Below are positions 1-5,950 of a DNA stretch of 13,526 nt, piece by piece. This DNA comes from JBDKGD01 sp964513095 (GTDB lineage Bacteria; Patescibacteriota; Minisyncoccia; UBA6257; 2-01-FULL-56-20). A program made the position numbers and the translations under genes. The notes beneath the pieces were generated by a model. The model saw only the letters and a list, made by a program, of their open reading frames with translations. It was not told the origin of the DNA and searched no databases. The stretch is from assembly GCA_964513095.1 (NCBI GenBank), contig CAZELH010000021.1, positions 1 through 13,526 of the forward strand, in the 5' to 3' direction. Position 1 is the first letter of the stretch, and every line of letters starts with the position of its first letter.

Positions 1-120
1 TCATAATTTATTGTTTACAATTTCCGGCAGTAGTGTGTGATGATTTTTATACAGAGACCACGCACCTCTTTGTCATTTTAAAATGAAATGAACATTTTGA
101 CCGCGCTTTAAGGAGCGCAC

Positions 121-127
121 GAAAGGA
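121..127 (+). promoter_or_regulatory. Shine-Dalgarno for the secreted Ig-domain protein
   Basis: The bases GAAAGGA lie 10 bases before the ATG at 138 and are a reasonable Shine-Dalgarno. A second purine stretch (AAGGAGCGC, from about 110) is too far away to serve this ATG. The 1-137 leader holds no gene. AT-rich hexamers at 48-53 (TATACA) and 79-84 (TAAAAT) lack a well-spaced -35 partner, so no promoter is called. Confidence 0.6.
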
Positions 128-137
128 TTCCGAGTTT

Positions 138-1871
138 ATGAAGACTCAAAAATTTTTCTCGAGCAGTATGATTACTGTTCTTGTTGCTATGATTTTTCTT
201 CCGTTGTTTTCTCCCCTGCGCGTTCGCGCGCAAGTGGATTTACAGGAAGATGTTCCGGCAAGATTCGGTGGGGCCAGCTTTGGTCAAACCGATTTTGCGA
301 GATCGACGGCCGTTGATTTTGGACCCGATCCGTTTTCTCCAGCAATGAAGAAACGAGCCGCGTCAAAAAAATCCGACTTTACTTTCTACTCTCCGGAGTG
401 GAAAGAAAAATCTGGAAATGAAAATTTGACGATTGCACCGAATGTGGGGCCACCGAGCGTGACTTCACAATCATGTGATCAAGATCCGTCAGCAAACGAT
501 GGTCGCATTTTGAATGCCACCATCGCCACCGGCGAATCAGTGACGCGATTCATTATCCAGGTTACGGATCAGGCTCCCGGAAGCCAGACGTCGAACTCTC
601 CCGAGTTTCAGACGCCGAGCGCTTCTGGAAGCCAGCCGTTCCAATCACGCATCAGTCAATTCGTTGTGGGACATACGTTCTCACTTCGGATTGCGATGCA
701 AAATGCATTCACCAACGGACAAACCGTGTACGGTCCGACACTCTCTTTTACCCATCTGGGTAATAGTAGTGGTGGAGGAACTGCTCCGGTTGTTGTTACA
801 GGTGATTACAGTAATGTCACCCAAACCAGCGCGAATTTGAGCTGGAGCATCACACCGAATGGGACACCGACTCGCGCCGCGATGGTTGTCTGGATTGGTT
901 CTCAATCCGCACCACCGCAGTATTCCAAACCGAGCGAAGGAAGCGATGCGGGATTCGTTCCCTCACCGGCTTCAATTTCAGTGAGCGGATTACCTGCCGG
1001 CACTGTGATTTACTACGAGGGGTTGGCGGCGAGCATCAATGCTTCGCCGACCCAGCTTCTTAATCCTTCGTTCATCACGGGGCGTGGCGGTGTGAAAAAT
1101 TTCCAAACTCAACCTGGTTCAAGCGCAACGTTGTCCATCACTGGACAAACGAATGTGCAAGTTAACCAGGTGGTGAATTTCACGGCCCTTTCTGGTCAGC
1201 AAAACGTGACTGGAAGCGCGGCGTGGAGTTCGTCAAACTCCGGTGTTGCCCAACTGCAATCCCCCGGCGTTTTTCTGGCCGTGGGAGCTGGCAACACAAC
1301 GATTACCGCCAATTTTAACGGGCAAACCGCATCGACCGTTTTATCCGTCAATGCAGTGCCCAACAACTTGGTAGTGACCATTCCTCCTCGGTTTGAAGGA
1401 AACGACCAATCGCTGACGCGGTTGAGCGTGACCACAACCGGTGGGAACGGCCCACTTTCGTTCACATGGAACGGTGTGGGACAAACTGTTTCAACCGCTG
1501 TCCCATTCATCGACGTGCAGTTGCCGGCAGCGATCGGCGACTATCCGTTCACGGTGGCCGTGCGTGATGCATCCGGTCAACAACAGGTTGTGTCTTCCTT
1601 GCTGAAAGTGAAAGACACATTCCTTTCAATATCGGCGGTGTACTTTGCCACTGACAATCTCCTGCAAGTGAAAGTCGCTTGCAGCGCGGGAAAAAGTGGA
1701 GCGCAGATTACTGTGTTCCAAAATTTCACTCCGTTGGGCTCTTTGAAGTACAAACCGAGTACTGGATTCTTTAAAAAGGGATTCGGCACGTTTAACCCAA
1801 ATGCCCCACCGACAATCACTCTCCAGTCGAGCTTTGGTGCTCGCGTGGATATCCCCGTTGTCATTCGATAA
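138..1871 (+). CDS. Secreted multi-domain Ig/fibronectin-like protein
   Basis: This 577-residue protein is probably exported and displayed or released outside the cell; its ligand is unknown. Residues 1-31 form a signal peptide: KTQK basic start, hydrophobic core about 11-25, and a V-R-A cleavage site before QVD. A low-complexity stretch (about 32-103) follows. Then come all-beta segments: about 104-208 and 215-326 (the latter with an N-L-S-W strand typical of fibronectin type III), about 331-406 (BIG2-like, with the W-S-S-S-N-S pattern and T-I-T-A-N-F), about 408-492 (PKD/cadherin-like) and a C-terminal beta domain at 495-577. No LPxTG motif, second membrane helix or catalytic motif is visible, so a structural or adhesive role is inferred. 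The gene stands alone, with a Shine-Dalgarno at 121-127 and a terminator directly after the TAA. Its coding sequence looks somewhat richer in G+C than the downstream cassette. Export and beta-domain architecture are well supported; the domain boundaries are approximate. Confidence 0.85.
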   Translation: MKTQKFFSSSMITVLVAMIFLPLFSPLRVRAQVDLQEDVPARFGGASFGQTDFARSTAVDFGPDPFSPAMKKRAASKKSDFTFYSPEWKEKSGNENLTIAPNVGPPSVTSQSCDQDPSANDGRILNATIATGESVTRFIIQVTDQAPGSQTSNSPEFQTPSASGSQPFQSRISQFVVGHTFSLRIAMQNAFTNGQTVYGPTLSFTHLGNSSGGGTAPVVVTGDYSNVTQTSANLSWSITPNGTPTRAAMVVWIGSQSAPPQYSKPSEGSDAGFVPSPASISVSGLPAGTVIYYEGLAASINASPTQLLNPSFITGRGGVKNFQTQPGSSATLSITGQTNVQVNQVVNFTALSGQQNVTGSAAWSSSNSGVAQLQSPGVFLAVGAGNTTITANFNGQTASTVLSVNAVPNNLVVTIPPRFEGNDQSLTRLSVTTTGGNGPLSFTWNGVGQTVSTAVPFIDVQLPAAIGDYPFTVAVRDASGQQQVVSSLLKVKDTFLSISAVYFATDNLLQVKVACSAGKSGAQITVFQNFTPLGSLKYKPSTGFFKKGFGTFNPNAPPTITLQSSFGARVDIPVVIR

Positions 1872-1889
1872 TTTTATCGGTGACACGTT

Positions 1890-1939
1890 ATACCGCTTAC
1901 GATTTCTATTTGTATATGAATCGTAAGCGGTATTTTTTT
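1890..1939 (+). terminator. Intrinsic terminator after the secreted protein gene
   Basis: The arm TACCGCTTACGAT (1891-1903) pairs perfectly with ATCGTAAGCGGTA (1920-1932). One extra pair is possible at each end. The loop is about 16 bases, and a run of T follows at 1933-1939. The stem begins 19 bases after the stop codon. It is a classic rho-independent terminator on the plus strand. Confidence 0.9.
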
Positions 1940-2035
1940 ATATTTTTATACATAGATTCCTGCCTACTAGCCTTCTCTAAAGCTATGGAAGAGTACGCGG
2001 GATGATGGACAATTTTAATCAAAAATAAAGACTAG

Positions 2036-2057
2036 ATTCCCGATGGTAGTCGGGAAT
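2036..2057. repeat. Palindromic repeat ATTCCCGA-TCGGGAAT
   Basis: Arms ATTCCCGA (2036-2043) and TCGGGAAT (2050-2057) flank a 6-base loop, TGGTAG. The whole reads as the common intergenic 'gattcccg...cgggaatgac' type of short interspersed repeat. No T-run follows, so it is not called a terminator. Confidence 0.65.
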
Positions 2058-2120
2058 GACAAGAAAAGAGAAATTTTATCCCACTTCATTAAAACTACAA
2101 ATACTATTTACCCTACTTCG

Positions 2121-2136
2121 TCCCGCTGTGGCGGGA
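2121..2136. repeat. Palindromic repeat TCCCGC-TGTG-GCGGGA
   Basis: A perfect 6-base-pair GC-rich stem with a TGTG tetraloop lies between CTTCG (2116-2120) and CTTCG (2137-2141). That gives a direct repeat CTTCG flanking the hairpin. No T-run follows. Confidence 0.6.
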
Positions 2137-2146
2137 CTTCGAAGGG

Positions 2147-2181
2147 TTATTTTCTTTTCTCATTTTAAGAAAAGAAAATAA
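2147..2181. repeat. 14-bp perfect AT-rich inverted repeat
   Basis: Left arm TTATTTTCTTTTCT (2147-2160) is perfectly complementary to right arm AGAAAAGAAAATAA (2168-2181), with a 7-base loop. The right arm, read on the minus strand, is the U-rich tail of the terminator at 2183-2216. The terminator tail could therefore fold back on downstream RNA. Confidence 0.65.
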
Positions 2182-2216
2182 AATCCCCGAGAACGTTTTA
2201 GAACGCTATCGGGGAT
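2169..2216 (-). terminator. Intrinsic terminator of the cysteine-rich gene
   Basis: Outer arms ATCCCCGA (2183-2190) and TCGGGGAT (2209-2216) pair perfectly, and an inner CGTT/AACG helix (2194-2197 with 2202-2205) extends the hairpin across an internal loop. On the minus strand the stem is followed by a U-rich tail (complement of 2182 down to 2169). It lies 14 bases past the stop codon of the minus-strand gene at 2230. Confidence 0.85.
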
Positions 2217-2229
2217 ATCCAGTTTAACA

Positions 2230-2886
2230 TTAACAGAATGGCATAAGAACTGCCCTCCGTGCGCGTGCGCACTGCTCAGCATCTCTTTTTATACCACTCC
2301 AGATATCGACAACCATTTCCGCCACCTTGTGTCGACACTCATTACAACTTACTTGCGATACCGTACCACAAGTAATCTTTTTCTTTGCTTTTTTTACACA
2401 CGGTATCTTGCTTTGACATCGATCATCACCGCTTTCTTCGCTGTCGATATCATAGATATAGACATGGCTTGTTGGTGGTAAGTATTCACTCCAACCACTT
2501 TTTGATTTAAAAATTCTTCGAACCAACGCGTGGAACAACGCCAACCGATGATGGGGCGCGACTTCAAACCAAATGGCTGCAAACCGTGTTTTTTTATCTA
2601 CCGGATCACCATTTTTTTGATTGCAATTAATTATGCAATACAGGGTTTCGAGCGCCTCTGTTTTTCCTTGTCGCTCCGCCACGCTCTCTATCGCTTCAAC
2701 AACTTGAGCCATTGCTGATTCAATAACCCGCGCAATGGTTCTGATGTTTTCAAATCGAGAAACTTCAAGAGATATGATTCGCACTTGATTTTCTTTCTTC
2801 TTTTCTGGATTGTATTGCCCAATACTCCATCCACAAAATGATCCGATTGCGTTGTGCCTTACACATACTTCATAGGTAGTGTTCAT
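2230..2886 (-). CDS. Cysteine-rich hypothetical protein, no family recognised
   Basis: I do not recognise this 218-residue protein. It has no signal peptide or membrane segment and is probably cytoplasmic. It has 11 cysteines (8, 18, 84, 88, 157, 163, 173, 181, 184, 206, 218). Five lie in the basic stretch 157-184, ending C-N-E-C, which could be a zinc-binding knuckle. Residues about 44-80 look helical. Residues 100-145 (AIWFEVAPHHRLALFHALVRR and a WSEYLPP turn) look like a mixed alpha/beta core, followed by an acidic stretch, DIDSEESGDD (146-155). The ATG at 2886 has a good Shine-Dalgarno, AAAAAGGA on the minus strand (2900-2893), six bases upstream. A strong terminator follows the stop. These signals, and the length of the open frame, argue for a real gene. 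It sits alone, flanked by repeats and facing the upstream gene, which fits an accessory or acquired gene; that is inference. Confidence 0.7.
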   Translation of the reverse strand: MNTTYEVCVRHNAIGSFCGWSIGQYNPEKKKENQVRIISLEVSRFENIRTIARVIESAMAQVVEAIESVAERQGKTEALETLYCIINCNQKNGDPVDKKTRFAAIWFEVAPHHRLALFHALVRRIFKSKSGWSEYLPPTSHVYIYDIDSEESGDDRCQSKIPCVKKAKKKITCGTVSQVSCNECRHKVAEMVVDIWSGIKRDAEQCARARRAVLMPFC

Positions 2887-2943
2887 ACTTCATCCTTTTT
2901 ATTTGCACTCGTGCGTGAGAATTGTTGCATTTACGTCTAGTGA

Positions 2944-2965
2944 ACCTGCTTATCGATAGGCAGGT
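2944..2965. repeat. Hairpin repeat ACCTGC...GCAGGT
   Basis: ACCTGC (2944-2949) pairs with GCAGGT (2960-2965), and the stem continues through T-G, T-A and A-T pairs around a TCGA centre. It lies between the divergent genes and resembles the CCTGCC-GGCAGG palindromes elsewhere in the window (for example 8436-8457). Confidence 0.6.
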
Positions 2966-2988
2966 ATAGCTGAGCTGTTATTTTTTTC

Positions 2989-3046
2989 ACACAGATGTCT
3001 TCGCTTGCTTCTGTGTTACTTTTTTTCAAACATCTGTTTTATTTTT
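2989..3046 (+). other. Two mutually exclusive hairpins with T-runs
   Basis: ACACAGA (2989-2995) can pair with TCTGTGT (3010-3016), followed after three bases by a T-run (3020-3026). The overlapping ACAGATGT (2991-2998) can instead pair with ACATCTGT (3030-3037), followed by a second T-rich run (3038-3046). The two folds share one arm and cannot coexist. There is no gene just upstream on this strand. This could be a backup terminator protecting the marR promoter, the 3' end of a small RNA, or chance in AT-rich DNA. Confidence 0.35.
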
Positions 3047-3068
3047 ATCGATTTTTACTACATGCGTC

Positions 3069-3090
3069 AATACTTGATATGTTAAGTATT
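3069..3090 (+). promoter_or_regulatory. Probable MarR operator palindrome
   Basis: AATACTT (3069-3075) and AAGTATT (3084-3090) are perfect 7-base inverted arms around an 8-base spacer. The palindrome overlaps the -35 box (3074-3079) of the promoter for the adjacent MarR-family gene. MarR regulators commonly bind 16-22-base palindromes at their own promoters. Occupancy here would block RNA polymerase, so negative autoregulation of the cassette is inferred. Confidence 0.65.
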
Positions 3091-3102
3091 TTGTGCTATC
3101 AT
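3074..3102 (+). promoter_or_regulatory. Sigma-70-type promoter of the marR-macAB cassette
   Basis: The -35 box TTGATA (3074-3079) is separated by exactly 17 bases from the -10 box TATCAT (3097-3102). The -10 is preceded by TGC, an extended -10 feature. The expected start of transcription, near 3108-3110, is only a few bases before the ATG at 3113, and no Shine-Dalgarno fits between. The transcript is probably leaderless or nearly so. Confidence 0.7.
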
Positions 3103-3112
3103 TATCTCATCT

Positions 3113-3619
3113 ATGAAACACACTCGCTCTGTTTCCGCTTCTCCTCGCGATGTTTTAACCGCGATGCATGCTGTAGTTTTTTCTATTGGGAAAATTGCTG
3201 ATCAATTACTCAGCAGACACCTCGATATTTCTTTCGCGCAGTTTCGACTTTTGATGGTTCTTGACGCCACCCATGAAAACCCACTTCCCCAAGCAGCTAT
3301 CGCACGAGCGCTTGATGTCACCGAAAGTGCCGTTAGTCGACATATTCAGACACTTACAACAGCGGGACTTCTTTTAGCAAGACGAAACAGCACCAGTCGA
3401 CGAACAAATGACATCATCATCACAAAACGAGGAGCTAACATTAAAGACAAGGCGCTCATCTTACTCGAAGCGGAGACACAAGAGATTATGCGTGGAGTGG
3501 GTATTCGAGAAAGAAAAATGACACTCCATCTTCTTCACACCGTAACTCACACACTTTCAAAACGTTATCCTGATTCTCTCTGTTGTCTTGATCCTGCCCA
3601 CATGCATCCGTCGAAATAA
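3113..3619 (+). CDS. MarR-family transcriptional repressor
   Basis: This 168-residue protein has the MarR plan. An N-terminal helical dimerisation part (about 10-55) leads to a winged helix-turn-helix at about 57-108. Within it, PLPQAAIARAL is the positioning helix, VTESAVSRHIQTL the DNA-recognition helix, and RRNSTSRRTNDIIITKRG the beta wing, with the basic/Asp wing tip usual in the family. C-terminal helices (about 109-150) complete the dimer interface. The tail CCLDPAHMH (157-165, ending just before PSK) has two adjacent Cys and an H-x-H that could bind metal or sense oxidation; this is speculative. The gene is first in a plus-strand cassette, 27 bases ahead of the exporter adaptor. It likely represses itself and the exporter through the palindrome at 3069-3090, with derepression by an unknown ligand. 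The ATG at 3113 is chosen because it fits the family length and lies just after the promoter. Confidence 0.9.
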   Translation: MKHTRSVSASPRDVLTAMHAVVFSIGKIADQLLSRHLDISFAQFRLLMVLDATHENPLPQAAIARALDVTESAVSRHIQTLTTAGLLLARRNSTSRRTNDIIITKRGANIKDKALILLEAETQEIMRGVGIRERKMTLHLLHTVTHTLSKRYPDSLCCLDPAHMHPSK

Positions 3620-3640
3620 TTTAATTATTCACGCTATACT
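3615..3640 (+). promoter_or_regulatory. Possible second promoter/operator before the adaptor gene
   Basis: A -10-like TATACT (3635-3640) ends six bases before the ATG at 3647, so transcription would begin at or next to the start codon. No good -35 is seen. Instead the inverted repeat AATAATT-t-AATTATT (3615-3629) occupies that region. It might be a regulator site or simply AT-rich DNA at the end of marR. No Shine-Dalgarno precedes the ATG. Confidence 0.35.
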
Positions 3641-3646
3641 ATATAT

Positions 3647-5227
3647 ATGAACTTCTTCCATTCTTTTATTAAAAAAACTTCTTCCTCTATAAAGCTTCAC
3701 CCCTATATTTCTGGGGTCATTGGCATTGTTGTTATTGGAATTGGCATTTTTGTTTTTACTCGATCCACCCCTACTGCCGAAAGCATTACGGTTACCCGCG
3801 GAAGTATTTCCCAAGAAGTGACCGTTACTGGCAAAACAAAACCGGCACAAACCGTTGCGCTTGCCTTTGATCGTGGCGGACGCGTTACTCGGATTGCAGT
3901 GCAAGTTGGCGATACGGTCTACCCCGGTCAAGTACTCGCACAAACCGATGCTAGTGAACTTGCTGCACAACTGACAGAAGCGGAAGGAGCGCTGGCTAGC
4001 CAGCAAGCAAAGCTGGAAGATTTACAAAAAGGATCTCGACCGGAAGACATTGCAATTCGCCAAGCAGAGGCAGATAAAGCAAGCCAAGATTTGGCGAATT
4101 ATTACGGAAGTGTTGCCGATACTATTAACGATGCCTACAGTAAATCAGATGATGCGGTTCGCAAACAAACCTACGACATGTTTACTGGTGGCGATGAAAC
4201 AAACTTATCACTCGGATTTACCACCAATAATTCTCAAGCGAAGTCAGATGTTGAAAATCAACGAGCTATCTCTTCGCAAACCCTCACCATCTGGAAAAAT
4301 GAAATCCCCTCCCTTTCGGCAACGACCGATCAAAATACCCTCGATGACACTCTTGCAAAAGCGCTTGTTCGCATGAATGGGTTTCGTACCTTTATCAGCC
4401 GATTAAGCGATGCGCTTGCCGGTCAAAACGGACTCTCCGCGACAACCGTCTCAACATACAAGGGTGCGATTACAACCGCCCGCACGAGTTTAAATACCGC
4501 GTTTTCAAATATCAATACATTGGCTCAAAATATTTCGTCTCAAAAAATTACCGTTGCACGCGCATTGAGCCAACTCGCCCTTACCAAAGCTGGTTCCACC
4601 CCCCAAGCTATTCAGGCGCAAGCAGCTCTCGTTACCCAAGCACAGGGCAACGTCGATTCTGTTCGCGCACAGATTGGAAAAACAATTATTCGCTCCCCTA
4701 TTGCTGGCGTGGTAACAACCCAAGATGCCAAACTCGGCGAGATTGCGACCACTGGCAGTCCTCTTATTTCCGTCATTACTGCTTCCAATTTACAAATTGA
4801 ATCAAATGTTCCCGAAGTTGATATTGGAAAAATAACGGTTGGCAATCCCGTTGATATCACCTTGGATGCTTTTTCTGGAGAACATTTTAGTGGACATGTA
4901 GTTGCAGTTGATCCCGCTGAAACCATTGTTGATGGCGTGGTCAATTACAAAATCACTGTTTCATTTGACCAAAAACAGGAAAAAATAAAAAGTGGGCTTA
5001 CCGCAAATTTGCGCATTGAAACTCTAAGAAAAGAAGGTGCGCTCACCCTCCCGCAATATGCAATACTCGAAAATGATAACGGATCATTTGTTCGAATAAC
5101 GGAAAACGGCGAGACAAAAGAAGTCCCAGTAACTATTGGCATTCGTTCAACCAATGGCACCGTTGAAATTCTTTCTGGTGTGACCGAGGGCATGCGCGTG
5201 GCTAATATTGGCGCGAAAATAAAATAA
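3647..5227 (+). CDS. HlyD/MacA-like membrane fusion protein of an ABC exporter
   Basis: This adaptor would link the MacB-type permease to the outside of the cell. Residues 19-37 form a single transmembrane anchor, with the rest extracytoplasmic. A split biotinyl-lipoyl-like domain is visible: first half about 67-105 (GGRVTRIAVQVGDTVYPGQVLA), second half about 346-378 (IIRSPIAGVVTTQ...GEIATTGSPLISV). A beta-barrel (about 380-455, with VPEVDIGKITVGNPVDITLDA) and a membrane-proximal domain (about 465-526) follow. Between the lipoyl halves lie about 240 residues instead of the usual short coiled-coil hairpin. Helical arms at 105-150 and 300-345 flank an extra region, about 150-300, predicted helical by eye (AYSKSDDAVRKQTYDMF and later segments). 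The 526 residues exceed the roughly 370-400 usual for MacA. The gene is three bases from the ATPase gene, so the two are surely co-transcribed. No outer-membrane channel is encoded nearby, matching the monoderm YknXYZ-like arrangement. Confidence 0.9.
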   Translation: MNFFHSFIKKTSSSIKLHPYISGVIGIVVIGIGIFVFTRSTPTAESITVTRGSISQEVTVTGKTKPAQTVALAFDRGGRVTRIAVQVGDTVYPGQVLAQTDASELAAQLTEAEGALASQQAKLEDLQKGSRPEDIAIRQAEADKASQDLANYYGSVADTINDAYSKSDDAVRKQTYDMFTGGDETNLSLGFTTNNSQAKSDVENQRAISSQTLTIWKNEIPSLSATTDQNTLDDTLAKALVRMNGFRTFISRLSDALAGQNGLSATTVSTYKGAITTARTSLNTAFSNINTLAQNISSQKITVARALSQLALTKAGSTPQAIQAQAALVTQAQGNVDSVRAQIGKTIIRSPIAGVVTTQDAKLGEIATTGSPLISVITASNLQIESNVPEVDIGKITVGNPVDITLDAFSGEHFSGHVVAVDPAETIVDGVVNYKITVSFDQKQEKIKSGLTANLRIETLRKEGALTLPQYAILENDNGSFVRITENGETKEVPVTIGIRSTNGTVEILSGVTEGMRVANIGAKIK

Positions 5228-5230
5228 TCA

Positions 5231-5944
5231 ATGATTACTCTTCATGGTGTAGAAAAAGAATATAACGATAGCGGAACCATCACCATGGCACTTGCAGGAG
5301 TCAGCTTTTCGATCAATCACGGAGAATTTGTGTCTATCATGGGACCTTCTGGATCGGGAAAATCAACACTCTTGCATATTTTAAGCTTTCTTGATCGACC
5401 CACTCGTGGTGATTATTCTTTTTTTGGCAAAACAATGAGCACATTAACTGATGGTGAGCTTGCTCAAATTCGCAATGAAGACATGGGTTTTATATTTCAG
5501 TCGTTCAACCTTCTTTCTAACGCGAGCGTATATGCCAATGTCGAGATGCCACTTTTATACACCGATCATATTGCTCCCCACGAACGCAAAGCCAAAGTTG
5601 ATGCGGCGATTGCGTCCGTGGGACTTACGGAAAAAACACACATTCCTGCTGGCAAACTTTCCGGCGGTCAAAAACAACGGGTCGCCATCGCGCGAGCATT
5701 GGTTAATAATCCAAACGTAATCTTTGCCGATGAACCAACCGGCAACCTCGACTCAAAATCGGGTGCGCAGGTTATGGAAATCTTAAAAGGACTTCATGAA
5801 AAGGGACGCACCATTATTTTGGTTACCCACGAAACATACACCGCCAATTTCGCCAATCGCCTCATTCGCATCAAAGATGGAAAGGTTGAGTCTGACGGAC
5901 CTATTAAAAAGTCGAAGGTCAGTGAAGAAGTATTTTTCAAATAA
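5231..5944 (+). CDS. ABC transporter ATPase, MacB/LolD type
   Basis: This cytoplasmic nucleotide-binding subunit powers the exporter by ATP hydrolysis. All catalytic elements are present in 237 residues: Walker A GPSGSGKST (38-46), Q-loop Gln90 in FIFQSFNLL, signature LSGGQKQR (143-150), Walker B VIFADEPT (163-170) with the catalytic Glu, D-loop NLDS (172-175) and the H-loop His200 in LVTHE. The sequence DEPTGNLDS and the short length are typical of the LolD/MacB/FtsE-like class that pairs with FtsX-fold permeases. The start follows the adaptor's TAA after three bases with no Shine-Dalgarno, so translation is probably coupled. A slightly long, lysine-rich C-terminus (about 220-237) lacks recognisable function. 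The substrate cannot be read from this subunit. Confidence 0.95.
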   Translation: MITLHGVEKEYNDSGTITMALAGVSFSINHGEFVSIMGPSGSGKSTLLHILSFLDRPTRGDYSFFGKTMSTLTDGELAQIRNEDMGFIFQSFNLLSNASVYANVEMPLLYTDHIAPHERKAKVDAAIASVGLTEKTHIPAGKLSGGQKQRVAIARALVNNPNVIFADEPTGNLDSKSGAQVMEILKGLHEKGRTIILVTHETYTANFANRLIRIKDGKVESDGPIKKSKVSEEVFFK

Positions 5945-5950
5945 ACACCC

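Larger units (their letters stand above)
1940..2182. repeat. Gene-free interval rich in hairpin repeats
   Basis: No convincing gene lies here. The stretch separates two convergent genes that each have their own terminator. It holds at least three hairpin-forming units (2036-2057, 2121-2136 and 2147-2181, listed separately). A possible degenerate repeat copy at about 1963-2010 (GCCTACTAGCCTTCTC, then GCGGGATGATGG) resembles short interspersed repeats I recall from Patescibacteria. The resemblance is from memory and would need a genome-wide self-comparison. Confidence 0.5.

Noticed and set aside
1..60. Promoter for the secreted protein gene from TTTACA (14-19) and TATACA (48-53)
   Set aside because: The spacing is 28 bases, far outside the working range of 16-18, and no other -35 partner fits.
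2995..3201. Plus-strand open frame of 68 codons overlapping the marR promoter and start
   Set aside because: It covers the operator, promoter and first codons of marR in another frame, is low-complexity Phe/Leu-rich, and has no start signal.
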